The notes: generated by a model not told the origin, from the letters alone. Counted from the stretch's first letter, positions 8,314 to 17,961 are shown. The stretch: 64,000 nucleotides of DNA from an uncultured Hyphomonas sp. (GCF_963678875.1 NZ_OY787457.1:248001-312000), one strand, 5' to 3'. Numbers and translations are program-made.

Positions 8314-10143
8314 CTATTCGAGGGCGAGCGCGACCCCGTCACGGCGCGGGTCTGCCCCGCCTTCCAGGCCATCCTCGCGCACGACGATGACGTGCAGGCC
8401 GGAATTCTCGCCCTGGCGCTCTTCGACATTGTAACCCGCCTCGCGCAGGGCTTCGGCCGCTTCCGGCCCGCCTTCGCGATCGACTTCCACGCCGACCACA
8501 TCGCCGCGGGCGATGATGTTCGGCAGGTCGATGGATTCCTGAGCCGACTTGCCCCATTCGAGCACGCCGATCAGCGTTTTGGAGACGTAGGCGACGATCG
8601 AATTACCGCCCGGTGAACCCGTCACCATGAACAGGTCACCAGCAGGGTCAAAGACCAGCGTCGGAGACATGGACGAACGCGGGCGCTTGCTGCCGGCGAC
8701 GGCGTTTGCAACCGGCTTGCCGCTTTTCGTGGGTTCGCGCGAGAAGTCGGTCAGCTGGTTGTTCAGCACAAAGCCGTGAACCATGACCGAGTTTCCGAAG
8801 GCCGCCTCGACGGTCGCCGTCATGGAAACGGCATTGCCATAGGTGTCGATGATCGAGAAATGCGTCGTGCCCGGACGATGATCGGTCGGGTCTTCCCCCC
8901 ACATCTGGCGCATCGGGCCGCGGCCAAGGGCAATCCCCGGATCCCCCGGCGTTGCGTGCTCATCCGGCGCGAAGGCTTCGCCCGCCCGCACATCGAGATA
9001 GACCGGATCGATCAGTTCAGCGGCCGGAACCGGGACAAAGTCAGCGTCGGCGACGTAGTGGTCACGGTCTGCATAGCTGAGGCGCTGAGCATCGACGAAG
9101 GCTTTCAGCAAGTCTTCCTCAGTCGCTTCTTCGCCCGTCGGTTTGAGGCGATCATAAAGGCCGACGATCATGTTCTGCGTCACACCGCCAGAAGAGGGCG
9201 GCGGGGCCGAACAGATCTTGTAACCATCCGGCTCCACGCCGCAGAGGGCTGGACGAATGGCGACTTCGTAATTGGCCAGGTCTTCCACCGTCATCACGCC
9301 CGGCAGTGACGGGTCATTGGAAACGGCGTTGGCGATCGATTCGGCGATCTCTCCGGTATAGAAGGCGGCGGGGCCTTCGGTCGCGATCCGCTTCAGCGTT
9401 TCCGCATAGGCCGGGTTGGTCTTGATCGACCCTTCTGCCAATGGCACGCCTTCCGGATAGAAATAGGCTGAGGATTCCGGCAGGTCATCGAGCCGGACGA
9501 ATTGCTGGAGGCGATCACTCGCCAGCGTGGCGGCAAGCTTACGTTCCACCACGAAGCCGTCTTCGGCGAGTTTGATGGCTGGCTGGAAGAGTTCGTCCCA
9601 CTCCAGCTTGCCTGCAGCGTCATGAGCGGACTTGTAGAGGGCGACAGCGCCCGGCACGCCGACAGACCGGCCGGATTGCCAGGACGAGATGAAGTCCATC
9701 GCCTCGCCGTCTTTCATGAAGTAATCCGGCGTGGCGGCGGCTGGGGCGCGCTCGCGTCCGTCAAAAACCGTGATCTCGCCGCTGGCATGATCGTAATAGA
9801 CCATGAACCCGCCACCGCCGATGCCGGAGCTTTCCGGCTCGACAAGGCCAAGTGCGGTGTGCACCGCGATGGCCGCATCGACCGCCGTGCCGCCTGCGCG
9901 CAGCATCTCCAGACCGGCTTCCACCGCTTCAGGATTGGCGGCCGCCACCATGGCGCCCTTGGTCCATTCGTTCGCGTCGGTCGCTTCCGGCACCATTTCC
10001 GCGGCCTGGCTGGCGGCCGCGTCCGCCGCGCTCTGGGCCGCTTCGGTTGCCGGAACCTCCTGCTGCTCACCCGGTGCCGCACAAGCTGACAATAGAAGGG
10101 CGGCGAGGAAGGGGGCGGCAAGGAGGGGGCGGGCGATCTTCAT
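8314..10143 (-). CDS. ggt: Gamma-glutamyltransferase, lipoprotein type
   Basis: A self-processing Ntn hydrolase that cleaves or transfers gamma-glutamyl groups from glutathione and related peptides in the periplasm. The 609-residue precursor starts with a lipoprotein signal (LLAAPFLAALLLSAC, lipobox LSAC). The family motifs AVHTALGLVEPESSGIGGGGF and the self-cleavage site RPGTTHFS are present; Thr426 becomes the N-terminus of the small subunit. GSKRPRSSMSPTLVFD and GSPGGNSI supply the glutamate-binding region. An alanine-rich linker (about 30-55) separates the lipid anchor from the enzyme. Confidence 0.94.
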   Translation of the reverse strand: MKIARPLLAAPFLAALLLSACAAPGEQQEVPATEAAQSAADAAASQAAEMVPEATDANEWTKGAMVAAANPEAVEAGLEMLRAGGTAVDAAIAVHTALGLVEPESSGIGGGGFMVYYDHASGEITVFDGRERAPAAATPDYFMKDGEAMDFISSWQSGRSVGVPGAVALYKSAHDAAGKLEWDELFQPAIKLAEDGFVVERKLAATLASDRLQQFVRLDDLPESSAYFYPEGVPLAEGSIKTNPAYAETLKRIATEGPAAFYTGEIAESIANAVSNDPSLPGVMTVEDLANYEVAIRPALCGVEPDGYKICSAPPPSSGGVTQNMIVGLYDRLKPTGEEATEEDLLKAFVDAQRLSYADRDHYVADADFVPVPAAELIDPVYLDVRAGEAFAPDEHATPGDPGIALGRGPMRQMWGEDPTDHRPGTTHFSIIDTYGNAVSMTATVEAAFGNSVMVHGFVLNNQLTDFSREPTKSGKPVANAVAGSKRPRSSMSPTLVFDPAGDLFMVTGSPGGNSIVAYVSKTLIGVLEWGKSAQESIDLPNIIARGDVVGVEVDREGGPEAAEALREAGYNVEERQGENSGLHVIVVREDGLEGGADPRRDGVALALE

Positions 10144-10223
10144 GGCAGTGTCCTTGGCTTGCGTGAGTCGCGCCGGACCTTAAGAGAGGGAATCCCAAAG
10201 GGAAAGACCGACAGGACATTGTA

Positions 10224-11225
10224 ATGGCGACAACAGCCGGGAAATGGAATCTCATCACCGATGTGCCGGGGGTGCGCATTGGGCAGGCACAGGACGCCCG
10301 CGTGAATACGGGCGTGACGGTCATCCTGCCGGATACACCCGTGGTTGCCGCTTGCGCCGTCGCTGGAGGCGGGCCCGGCACGCGTGAAACAGACCTGTTG
10401 TCCGCCGGGGCCATGGTTGACCGGGTGGATGCGGTCTTCCTGTCCGGCGGCAGTGCGTTCGGGCTCGGCGCAGCAGATGGAGTGATGGCAGGCCTGAAGC
10501 AGGCGGGCCGCGGGTTCAGCCTCGTCGACCGGCCGGGCGTGCCGCCGACGCCGATTGTGCCCGGGGCCATCCTGTACGATCTGGCCAATGGTGGCGACAA
10601 GACATGGGACGAGATCGCCCCCTATGCGGCACTGGGTCTTGAAGCGTTCCGTTCGGCTGGCAAGGATTTCGAACTTGGCCGGGCAGGCGCCGGACATGGT
10701 GCGCGGGCTGGCCAGCACTCGGGCGGAACGGGATCGGCCAGCATCGTCGCCGCGGAAGGCATTACCGTCGGCGCCATCGCCTGTGTGAACAGTTTCGGGT
10801 CTGTCCTGATGCCGGGCACGGATGCCTATTGGGCCTGGCCGTATGAATTGGCAGGTGAGTTTGGCGGCGGCCGGCCACCGGCAGATTTCATCATGGATCC
10901 GGAAGATTGGGGGGCCGCCAAAGCCAATCCGGTGCTCGGCCAGAACACGACGATCGCCTGTATCGCGACCGACGCCGCGCTGACGCCTGCCCAGGCCCAG
11001 CGGGTTGCCCAGATGGCATTGTCGGGGTTTTCCCGTGCAATCAGGCCGGTTTTTGCCCCCTTCGACGGAGACGCGGTTTTTGTGCTATCAACCGCGAATG
11101 ACACGCTGCCGGTTCCGGACCCGCTGACGGTGACGCGGATCGGGGAACTCGCTGCGTCAACACTGGCCCGCGCCATTACGCGTGGGGTGCATGAGGCGCG
11201 AAGGCAAACCGGCGCGGTGAGCTGA
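10224..11225 (+). CDS. P1/DmpA-superfamily N-terminal nucleophile hydrolase (NylC-like)
   Basis: The 333-residue protein matches the P1 family of autocatalytically processed aminopeptidases and amidases. It starts with TDVPGVRIGQAQD and has the conserved GGGPGTRETDLL, LSGGSAFGLGAADGVM and ITVGAIACVNSFGSV blocks. Before the last third, GQN241-T242-TIACIATDAALT matches the NylC-type Asn-Thr self-cleavage site, making Thr242 the predicted nucleophile of the small chain. No signal peptide is evident, so the enzyme is probably cytoplasmic. The natural substrate is unknown. It diverges from ggt and is followed after 29 bases by the trypsin-like gene. Confidence 0.85.
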   Translation: MATTAGKWNLITDVPGVRIGQAQDARVNTGVTVILPDTPVVAACAVAGGGPGTRETDLLSAGAMVDRVDAVFLSGGSAFGLGAADGVMAGLKQAGRGFSLVDRPGVPPTPIVPGAILYDLANGGDKTWDEIAPYAALGLEAFRSAGKDFELGRAGAGHGARAGQHSGGTGSASIVAAEGITVGAIACVNSFGSVLMPGTDAYWAWPYELAGEFGGGRPPADFIMDPEDWGAAKANPVLGQNTTIACIATDAALTPAQAQRVAQMALSGFSRAIRPVFAPFDGDAVFVLSTANDTLPVPDPLTVTRIGELAASTLARAITRGVHEARRQTGAVS

Positions 11226-11254
11226 GGGGACCAAGCAGGGGAGGACGTTTCCGA

Positions 11255-12286
11255 ATGAGAACATCCTGGAGAGGGGCCTGGAAGTGGGGGCCCGCCCTTG
11301 GTGCTGTAGCGCTCGCAACAGCCTGTGTCGTCGGCGGCCGCGAGGCCAATCCGGAAGACTGGCCGGGTGTTGTCTCGCTCCAGTCCCAACAGGGCCGGAG
11401 CATTTATCACGAATGCGGCGCCTCGATGATTTCTCCGGAATGGGCCCTGACGGCGGCGCATTGCGTGGAAACGGTACGGGTCGAGACGGAGACAGGAACG
11501 GAATCGGGCCGCGCCGTACAGTACCTGCCTGACGCAGACGGTGACCTGAAACGGTTCGGTCCGCTGCAAGTTGTCATTGGTGCCGGCACGCTTCTGGAAA
11601 CGCCAAAAGATGCCGCATTTCCCGTCGACCGGATCGTTATCCATCCGGGCTATGAGTCCGGGTATGCCGAACGGGGCGACGATCTGGCGCTGATCCATAT
11701 TGCCGGGCGTTGGGAGGGGCCGCTTTCCCGTCTGGACGGGCTTACGGGCCGCGCGCCGGACCCGGAAGGGGCACAAACCGAAGTTGTCGTTGCAGGATAC
11801 GGCAACACTGAGGAGCAGGGCACCCAGGAAGAGGGCTTCAACCGCACCGGCCGCCATGTCAGCGCGCCGAGTCTCGGCCTGATGGAAGGGATTGTCCCGC
11901 CGGTCGACCCGCAGACCTGCAAACAGCAGATCGCCGCTCTCATAGACAAATACGGGCTGGATGAGGAATTTGCCGGCGTAAGCGTCGATCCGGCCTTTCA
12001 GATCTGCGCAGGCACTGGCGGCACGGACTCCTGCCAGGGCGACAGCGGCGGCCCGCTGGTTGCCCGCACATGGGAAGAGGGCCCGGTGCAGATCGGCGTG
12101 GTGAGCTGGGGACTTGGCTGCGCCCGTGCGGACAGCCCCGGCGTATATTCCCGGGTTTCTGCCTACGCAGACTGGATCTCAGCCGAGACAGGGATTGAAC
12201 CCGATCTGGATACGCCTTCGTCCCATCGCCCCGAATACGACCGGCTTCCGGGTGAGCCGGGCGGCTCTGGCCGTATTGAGGAATAG
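11255..12286 (+). CDS. Trypsin-like serine protease (S1 family), secreted
   Basis: The 343-residue protein has an N-terminal export signal (about 1-24) and an S1 domain. The triad is H69 (TAAHC), D143 (DLALIHI) and S264 (GDSGGP). D258 sits six residues before the serine, as trypsin Asp189 does, and predicts cleavage after Lys or Arg. The mature-like N-terminus VVGGREA begins at V25 straight after C24. There is thus no propeptide between export signal and activated N-terminus, unless C24 is a lipidation site (weak lipobox ATAC). The last 30 residues are a charged low-complexity tail. Confidence 0.88.
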   Translation: MRTSWRGAWKWGPALGAVALATACVVGGREANPEDWPGVVSLQSQQGRSIYHECGASMISPEWALTAAHCVETVRVETETGTESGRAVQYLPDADGDLKRFGPLQVVIGAGTLLETPKDAAFPVDRIVIHPGYESGYAERGDDLALIHIAGRWEGPLSRLDGLTGRAPDPEGAQTEVVVAGYGNTEEQGTQEEGFNRTGRHVSAPSLGLMEGIVPPVDPQTCKQQIAALIDKYGLDEEFAGVSVDPAFQICAGTGGTDSCQGDSGGPLVARTWEEGPVQIGVVSWGLGCARADSPGVYSRVSAYADWISAETGIEPDLDTPSSHRPEYDRLPGEPGGSGRIEE

Positions 12287-12371
12287 GTTCGCCCGGCTCT
12301 GCTGCAGAAGGCCGGGAAAACAGGCTTGCATCCCTTGGGGGCTGACTGTATGTGTCCGCCTTCTTTGGAAG

Positions 12372-12448
12372 GCACCCGTAGCTCAGCTGGATAGAGCACC
12401 AGACTACGAATCTGGGGGTCGGGCGTTCGAATCGCTCCGGGTGCGCCA
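12372..12448 (+). tRNA. tRNA-Arg (anticodon ACG)
   Basis: A 77-nt cloverleaf with a GCACCCG/CGGGTGC acceptor stem, encoded CCA, D-arm TAGCTCAGCTGGATAGAG, anticodon stem CCAGA/TCTGG with loop CTACGAA, and T-arm loop TTCGAAT. The ACG anticodon is normally modified to ICG and reads CGN arginine codons. Reading frames across it are artefacts. Confidence 0.97.
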
Positions 12449-12589
12449 TTTTTCTCTGAATCAGATGGGTTGAGCCGCTTGCAGATATGCAGGCGTTGGC
12501 AAGCCGGTGGCCTGTCCTTCACCAAAGGTAAATGGCCCGCGGCAAGCGCATGGTTGCGCGCTCGCCGCCAGCCTGAGTGCAATCAGCGC

Positions 12590-13678
12590 TTACGCGGCTG
12601 AGCTGACCTCAGCCTTGTTGCCCGGCGCGGTTTCAGATGCCGGCATGGCGGAAGACTGGTAGTCCCGGGCCTGTTGTTTCACGAGCCGGGTGCCGATGAA
12701 GTACAGGACCGGCATCAGCAGCTCGATCCCGATCTGCTGCACCTTGTAGCTGTGTCCGATGAAAGGGATGCTCCGGACGATCGGTTTGGCGACGCCGGCG
12801 CGGTAGCGCCAATCCCGCTTGTTCAGGTAGTTCTGGAAGTAGGGATCGTGCTCCAGCTTCCACTTCTTCTGAAGATGCTCGAGGCTCTGGCGTTGCCAGG
12901 CCGGTGACCAGCGCAACATGAAGAAGGCACGGTCCATCGGCTCGACAGAATATGTGTTGTTCGGCACGCAGAAGGACACAATGGAGGACGGTTCGAGCAT
13001 GATCCGGCCGCCCTTGCTCCAGACATTCATGCTGAAATCGATATGGTCCTTCGAGCACGGCATGTTCTCGTCGAATTCGCCGAGCCATTCAAAAGCGTTG
13101 CGCCGTACGAGGAAGCAATGGACTTCGGTCACCTGGATTTCGGAGCGCTTCAGGTCGACATCCTTGATCTTGTCGCCCTGATGCTTGAGGTGACTGTCGG
13201 TCAGGCGGCGCTTTTCTTCCGGTCCATTGAAAAACGCATCCATGTCGTCGGCGAAGTTGCCACCGGCCTGGTGGATTTCCGTATGCAGCGGGAGGCCCTG
13301 ACAGATCAGGGGCTGGACGACTTCGGCGCCGGTTTCTTCTGCGCATGCAACAGCGTTGCTCAGCCACCCCCTGGAGACGATCACGTCGTTTTCGCAATAC
13401 GCAACATAGGGCGTCTTCGCGAGGCGTAGCCCGATATTGCGCGCCTGGCAGGGGGCCAGGAAGTGATCATAGCGCAGGTAACGGAAGCCGTTCTTTTCGC
13501 AGATGGCGCGGATCTCGTCGGCAACGGGTCTGGGGCTGCCGCCATCGACATAGATCAGTTCATAGGGCTGGGCCGTGACTTCAACGATTTCGTTCAGTGC
13601 CCGGACGGCCATGCTGAACCGGTCACGCGCGGTCATGACGATCGTGGCTTTGGCTTCAGTATTCAATTCTACAGTCAT
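12590..13678 (-). CDS. Family 2-type glycosyltransferase
   Basis: A GT-A fold transferase of 362 residues. It has the N-terminal TIVMTARDRFSMAVRALNEI, the LIYVDGGSP nucleotide-binding strand, QARNIGLRLAKTPYVAYCENDVIVSRGW as the acidic-motif region, and the acceptor-side segment CSKDHIDFSMNVW. The C-terminal part is amphipathic and ends in a low-complexity tail, suggesting peripheral membrane association. The ATG at 13678 is preferred because it lies one base after the stop of the upstream GT4 gene. An in-frame start 12 codons earlier would sit inside that gene. Donor and acceptor are unknown. Confidence 0.82.
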   Translation of the reverse strand: MTVELNTEAKATIVMTARDRFSMAVRALNEIVEVTAQPYELIYVDGGSPRPVADEIRAICEKNGFRYLRYDHFLAPCQARNIGLRLAKTPYVAYCENDVIVSRGWLSNAVACAEETGAEVVQPLICQGLPLHTEIHQAGGNFADDMDAFFNGPEEKRRLTDSHLKHQGDKIKDVDLKRSEIQVTEVHCFLVRRNAFEWLGEFDENMPCSKDHIDFSMNVWSKGGRIMLEPSSIVSFCVPNNTYSVEPMDRAFFMLRWSPAWQRQSLEHLQKKWKLEHDPYFQNYLNKRDWRYRAGVAKPIVRSIPFIGHSYKVQQIGIELLMPVLYFIGTRLVKQQARDYQSSAMPASETAPGNKAEVSSAA

Positions 13679-13679
13679 T

Positions 13680-14963
13680 CTAGGCTGCTTCCTTTGAAAG
13701 GCCGGCAAAGTCACCGGGAGTGGGGGACGAGGGCTCCAGGATGGAGTTGTAGACGCCGATCAGGTCGTCCGTGGTGCGCGACAGCGCATAGGTCGTTTCG
13801 ACAACCTCACGCGCCTTCGCGAGCATTTGCGGCCAGCTGGCCTGCATGCCGAGGATGCGGTTGATGGCGTGTTCTAGGGCGTCGACATTACCTTCTTCGC
13901 AGAGCAGGCCGGTTTCGCCATCGATCACAAGTTCGGAGATGCCGCCATGACGGGTCCCGATGACCGGCCGCCCGATCGCCATCGCTTCCTTGAGCGTGTT
14001 GACCGGTCCGTCCTGGCTGCCTTTCGCGCACGTCATGGATGGCGCGATGAAGACATCACACTGGCGGATGAAGTCGGCAATTGCCGTGTGGCTCTGGGCG
14101 CCATGCAACGTCACCGCTTCATCCATACGGCAATCGCGGGCCAGCTGTTCCAGTTCCGCACGCATGGGGCCGTCGCCAACGATATCTACATGAATTCCGC
14201 GTCCGCTCGCCTGACTGTAACGTGCGAGCGCGGCCAGGGCGATGTGAAAGCCCTTCCGCTCGATCAGGCGCCCGACCATCAGGAACCGGATGTCACCGGA
14301 TGACGCTTCGCTGACCGGCTGGAAGGGGAAGCTTTCCAGCCGCATGCCGGATCCAACCACACTGATACGGTCTTCGGGGCACCCGATGGCGATGGCGCGC
14401 TGGCGGAAGTAGTCGGAGTTGGAGATGAAGGCGGCGGCTTCCGGCCAGATATGGTCGTAAAGGTGTTCGCCATGAGCCGTGACGAGTTCCGAGATATCGT
14501 ACCCACGGAAATTGACGACGAGCCGCCCGGAGAGGAAGCCTGCCCGGCGGTGCTTGATCACATGCTCCGCCAGGGGGGCGAACTGGCAGTGAATGATGTC
14601 GTAGTCGCCGTTCGCTGGCAGCTGGGCGGCCTGGTAAATAGCGGACAAGTCCATGAATGTGCGGCGGTAAATATTCGGCTGCAGCCGGAAAACGCTGCCC
14701 GCGCCATGCCGGGCGACCACATTCTTCAGGGTGCCGGGGAGTTTGCGCCAGCGTTCTGCGCGCGCGTCAGGCCAGCGAATATTCGTGGTGGAGTCTTCGA
14801 GATGCAGTGGCGCGACTTCCGGAACTGACAGGCCGGTTGCATCGACATTGCCAATACCGAAGATATCGACACTGTGTCCGGCCTGCACGAGGGCGGCCGC
14901 ACTATTCGCGATGAAGGCTTCCGACATCATCGGGAACGCGTTTGTGAAGAACGCTATTTTCAA
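13680..14963 (-). CDS. GT4-family glycosyltransferase
   Basis: The 427-residue GT-B protein has the N-terminal MKIAFFTNAFPMMSEAFI and a C-terminal domain with LMVGRLIERKGFHIALAAL. It then has the GT4 donor-site motif (APSMTCAKGSQDGPVNTLKEAMAIGRPVIGT read in two halves, with the E-x7-E pattern). It resembles colanic-acid/amylovoran-type transferases. The start is a TTG at 14963 with GGAGG five bases upstream. It heads a two-gene operon with the GT2 gene and diverges from another GT2 gene at 15154. Confidence 0.88.
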   Translation of the reverse strand: MKIAFFTNAFPMMSEAFIANSAAALVQAGHSVDIFGIGNVDATGLSVPEVAPLHLEDSTTNIRWPDARAERWRKLPGTLKNVVARHGAGSVFRLQPNIYRRTFMDLSAIYQAAQLPANGDYDIIHCQFAPLAEHVIKHRRAGFLSGRLVVNFRGYDISELVTAHGEHLYDHIWPEAAAFISNSDYFRQRAIAIGCPEDRISVVGSGMRLESFPFQPVSEASSGDIRFLMVGRLIERKGFHIALAALARYSQASGRGIHVDIVGDGPMRAELEQLARDCRMDEAVTLHGAQSHTAIADFIRQCDVFIAPSMTCAKGSQDGPVNTLKEAMAIGRPVIGTRHGGISELVIDGETGLLCEEGNVDALEHAINRILGMQASWPQMLAKAREVVETTYALSRTTDDLIGVYNSILEPSSPTPGDFAGLSKEAA

Positions 14964-15153
14964 TGCCGCCTCCTCTCGATTGGAACTGCATCATCTTCTG
15001 GTGGCGCCGGCTGCTGTTCTCGCCGTCTGGCATGCGGGTTGCAGGTTTTGAACCATATGACGGAGCCAATTTTGTGCCTATTCTCAAGCAAGACCGATGC
15101 CAGCCATAGGTAGCCTGAGACCGGGGAAACCTGATCGACCACAAGGAAGACGC

Positions 15154-16332
15154 ATGTCCGCGCATTCGGTAACTGCACTGATCCCTACCTTTAACCGGGC
15201 TGAATTGCTGGTTGAGGCTCTGGACTCTATCCTGGCGCAGACGCGTAGACCTGATGAAATCATTGTCATCAATGATGGTTCGACAGATGACACGATCGCA
15301 CGGCTGGAACCCTACCGAAAAGACATCGAAATTCTGAATCAGGACAATGCCGGAAAATCGGCGGCCCTCAACAAGGCCCTGAATGTCGCAAAAGGCAATC
15401 TCATCTGGGTGTTCGATGATGACGACATCGCCGAGCCGGACGCTCTTGCGACATTGCTTGGACTTCTGGAGGCCAACCCGGACGCAGACTTTGCCTATGG
15501 CCGGCATGACCGGTTCGAAGTCCGGCCGAACGGCCGCGTGAAGTGGCGGGATACAGGGTATTGGCGCAACAGTCCGCCGGACGATTTCCTGTTTGAATCT
15601 CTGCTCGACATGTTCGCCCACCAGCCGGGCATGCTGGTGCGCAAGTCTCTCTACCGGAAGGCGGGTCCGTTCGATGAATCCCTGATCCGGTCGCAGGACT
15701 ATGACATGTTGTTGCGGCTTGCCCGCCAAGGGCGGCCTGCACCGACGGAGCGCATCCTGTTCCACCAGCGCCAACACGATCTTCCGCGCGGAACGGCAGA
15801 CAATGTTGTTGATTCCGCTGAACGCGATGCGGTGTGGCAGCGATATGACCGGGAGATTTTCTACCAAATCTATCGTGCACTTCCGCTTGGCAAATACCTG
15901 CCGTCGAGCAGCTCCCTCGTTGAACCCGGCATGACCCGCCGGTCGCTGATCCGGCGCGGCATCGTCATGGCTCGCAAGAAGCTCTGGGAAGAGGCGGGGG
16001 CTGATTTCCATCGCGCCGCGCGCATTTCCGACAAGCCGCTGACACGTGAAGAGGCCGCGGACATGCGGAATACTTTCATGATGAAGTACGGCTTCGATGA
16101 GAGCCTGATGGACCCGGACGTGCGGAACCTGTTCTTTGAAATCAAACATGCCTCTCCCATGGGCGCGCAGATGGCCCGGGCGCTCGCCCGGGCGATGATC
16201 TGGCGGGTCCGCCTGGCCCTGCAGGAGGGTAAAATTGTACACGCATTCAGGCTTGCTTCACTGGTTGTCCGCTTGAATGTTCCCGGCAAACATGACCCCC
16301 GGGAGGTTCCGTCCTCCTTCGTCAGAAGGTAG
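15154..16332 (+). CDS. Family 2 glycosyltransferase
   Basis: A classical GT2 domain: TALIPTFNRAELLVEALDSI, IIVINDGSTDDT, and the acidic metal-binding run WVFDDDDIAEPDAL near 88-100, then LIRSQDYDMLLRL. A C-terminal helical extension of about 150 residues has no recognised function. The ATG at 15154 (MSAHSVTALIPTF) has AAGGA upstream and gives 392 residues. A longer reading from 15097 lacks a ribosome site. It precedes the flippase gene by 24 bases, so the two probably form an operon. Confidence 0.88.
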   Translation: MSAHSVTALIPTFNRAELLVEALDSILAQTRRPDEIIVINDGSTDDTIARLEPYRKDIEILNQDNAGKSAALNKALNVAKGNLIWVFDDDDIAEPDALATLLGLLEANPDADFAYGRHDRFEVRPNGRVKWRDTGYWRNSPPDDFLFESLLDMFAHQPGMLVRKSLYRKAGPFDESLIRSQDYDMLLRLARQGRPAPTERILFHQRQHDLPRGTADNVVDSAERDAVWQRYDREIFYQIYRALPLGKYLPSSSSLVEPGMTRRSLIRRGIVMARKKLWEEAGADFHRAARISDKPLTREEAADMRNTFMMKYGFDESLMDPDVRNLFFEIKHASPMGAQMARALARAMIWRVRLALQEGKIVHAFRLASLVVRLNVPGKHDPREVPSSFVRR

Positions 16333-16356
16333 GCCTTTTACGGCTCGGAGTTTTCC

Positions 16357-17862
16357 ATGGCACCCAACCTGCTTCGAAAGGCTGGACAGGCGGTCGCGCT
16401 GAACGCGATCGCAAACTGGACCACGTTGATCGGATCGTTCCTGTCGATTGTCATTATCGCGCGTATCCTCACGCCGGAGGATTACGGCGTGTTCGTGATG
16501 GCGCTGATGGTGGTGATGCTGCCGGAAGTGATCGCGTCCGGGACGCTGGGAGATGCCCTGGTTCAGCGCAAGGAATTGCGCCCGGGCCATATCAACTCGG
16601 TCTTCCTGCAGTCCATGACGATCTCGATCGTGGCATGGGCGATCCTCATCCTCCTGTCGCCCTGGATCGCCAGGGTGTTCGGAGAACCCTCCGTCGCGCC
16701 AGTGCTGATCGTCACGGGTGTCATTCTGCCGGTCGGGGCCGTCATGTCGGTGCCCGCAGCCCTGCTGCAGAGGGATTTGCGGTACAAGGAAATCACCGTC
16801 ATCGACATTCTTGGTACCGTGACGGCCGCAATTGTTGGTATCGCTCTGGCCTTGTTGTGGCGGAACGAATGGGCGCTGGTCGGGATGGAATTGTCCCGGC
16901 GCCTGGTCCGCGTGTGCGGGTTCCTCTTTTTCGCGAAATGGGTGCCGAAGACGGCCTCAACCTGGGCCGACTTCCGGGAACTGATCCGCTTCAATCTCGC
17001 CAACGGAACATCCAAGGTTCTGCAGACATTTGACCAGATGCTGCCGAAAGCCCTGATCGGTATGACGCTCGGGTCTCACGCCGTAGGCGTTTTCAACTTG
17101 CCTGAGCGGTTGTTCCAGCAGGCCAACCAGGCCCTGATCGCGCCCTTCGCGGCCGTGGCCATGCCGGTCGCATCCGCCATGCAGGATCACCGGGAATCGT
17201 TGCATCAGGCCATGGACAGCGCGATCCGCATGTCAGCGCTGCTGGCGTACCCGACCTTCATGGGGGCGTTCGTGATTGCGCCCTTCGCCATCCCGGTTGT
17301 GTTCGGCGAACAGTGGGCGCCGAGTGTGCCAATCTTCCAGATTTACATGGTCATCGGCTTGCGTGCGCCAATCACAGCCATCATCCTGGGGGTCTTCCGC
17401 GGAGTAGGGCGCCCGGACGTGGTCGCATGGATCACACTGACGTCGATCATCGCGACGTCTGTGCTTTTGGCTTTCACCTATCAGTATGGCCTGGTCGCCA
17501 TCGCCTTCGCTCTCCTCGCCAAACAGGTCATCACCTTCGTGCTGAGCACCTGGCTCATCCAGCGTGTTGTGGGCTTCACGGTCATGCGCCAGCTGATGGC
17601 AGGCTCTTCGGCCTTTTTCGCATCGTGCATCATGGGCATCGTGGTCTGGCTGTTCATGGATTTCGTGCCCAATGGCGCACATCCGCTGCTGCATATCATC
17701 GCCACCATCGTGCTCGGGGCGGTGGTCTATCCGGTGGCGCTCTACTTCTTCATGCCGCGTCTTGGCCGGCACATCCTGCGCGCGGTACGCATTCTCCTCT
17801 CCGGCCAGCCGCGCGAGGCACTGAAGACTGTCCGCGGCGCCTTGGCAGAGCAGGGGATCTGA
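16357..17862 (+). CDS. Wzx/MOP-superfamily polysaccharide flippase
   Basis: The 501-residue protein has about 14 hydrophobic segments and the polysaccharide-synthesis pattern. It opens with a short amphipathic start, NAIANWTTLIGSFLSIVIIARILTPEDYGVFVMAL, then GDALVQRKEL, and internal repeats with QTFDQMLPKALIGM. Such proteins flip undecaprenyl-PP-linked oligosaccharides across the inner membrane. It probably exports the product of the three neighbouring glycosyltransferases. A CGGAG ribosome site precedes the ATG. No Wzy polymerase was recognised next to it. Confidence 0.88.
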   Translation: MAPNLLRKAGQAVALNAIANWTTLIGSFLSIVIIARILTPEDYGVFVMALMVVMLPEVIASGTLGDALVQRKELRPGHINSVFLQSMTISIVAWAILILLSPWIARVFGEPSVAPVLIVTGVILPVGAVMSVPAALLQRDLRYKEITVIDILGTVTAAIVGIALALLWRNEWALVGMELSRRLVRVCGFLFFAKWVPKTASTWADFRELIRFNLANGTSKVLQTFDQMLPKALIGMTLGSHAVGVFNLPERLFQQANQALIAPFAAVAMPVASAMQDHRESLHQAMDSAIRMSALLAYPTFMGAFVIAPFAIPVVFGEQWAPSVPIFQIYMVIGLRAPITAIILGVFRGVGRPDVVAWITLTSIIATSVLLAFTYQYGLVAIAFALLAKQVITFVLSTWLIQRVVGFTVMRQLMAGSSAFFASCIMGIVVWLFMDFVPNGAHPLLHIIATIVLGAVVYPVALYFFMPRLGRHILRAVRILLSGQPREALKTVRGALAEQGI

Positions 17863-17884
17863 CGTTCCGAGGGGCGGGAAAGAA

Positions 17885-17961
17885 TGGCGCACCCAAGAGG
17901 ATTTGAACCTCTGACCTCTGCCTTCGGAGGGCAGCGCTCTATCCAGCTGAGCTATGGGTGC
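17885..17961 (-). tRNA. tRNA-Arg (anticodon CCG)
   Basis: Read on the minus strand it is a 77-nt cloverleaf with acceptor GCACCCA/TGGGTGC and encoded CCA. The anticodon arm is CTGCC-CTCCGAA-GGCAG, giving anticodon CCG for the CGG codon, and the T-loop is TTCAAAT. It begins 22 bases beyond the flippase stop on the opposite strand. No integrated element adjoins it. Confidence 0.97.

Noticed and set aside
12114..12473. Open frame running through tRNA-Arg with AQLDRAPDYESGG-like translation
   Set aside because: This is the well-known false protein from translating a tRNA gene; the RNA fold is perfect and the upstream part overlaps the protease gene.
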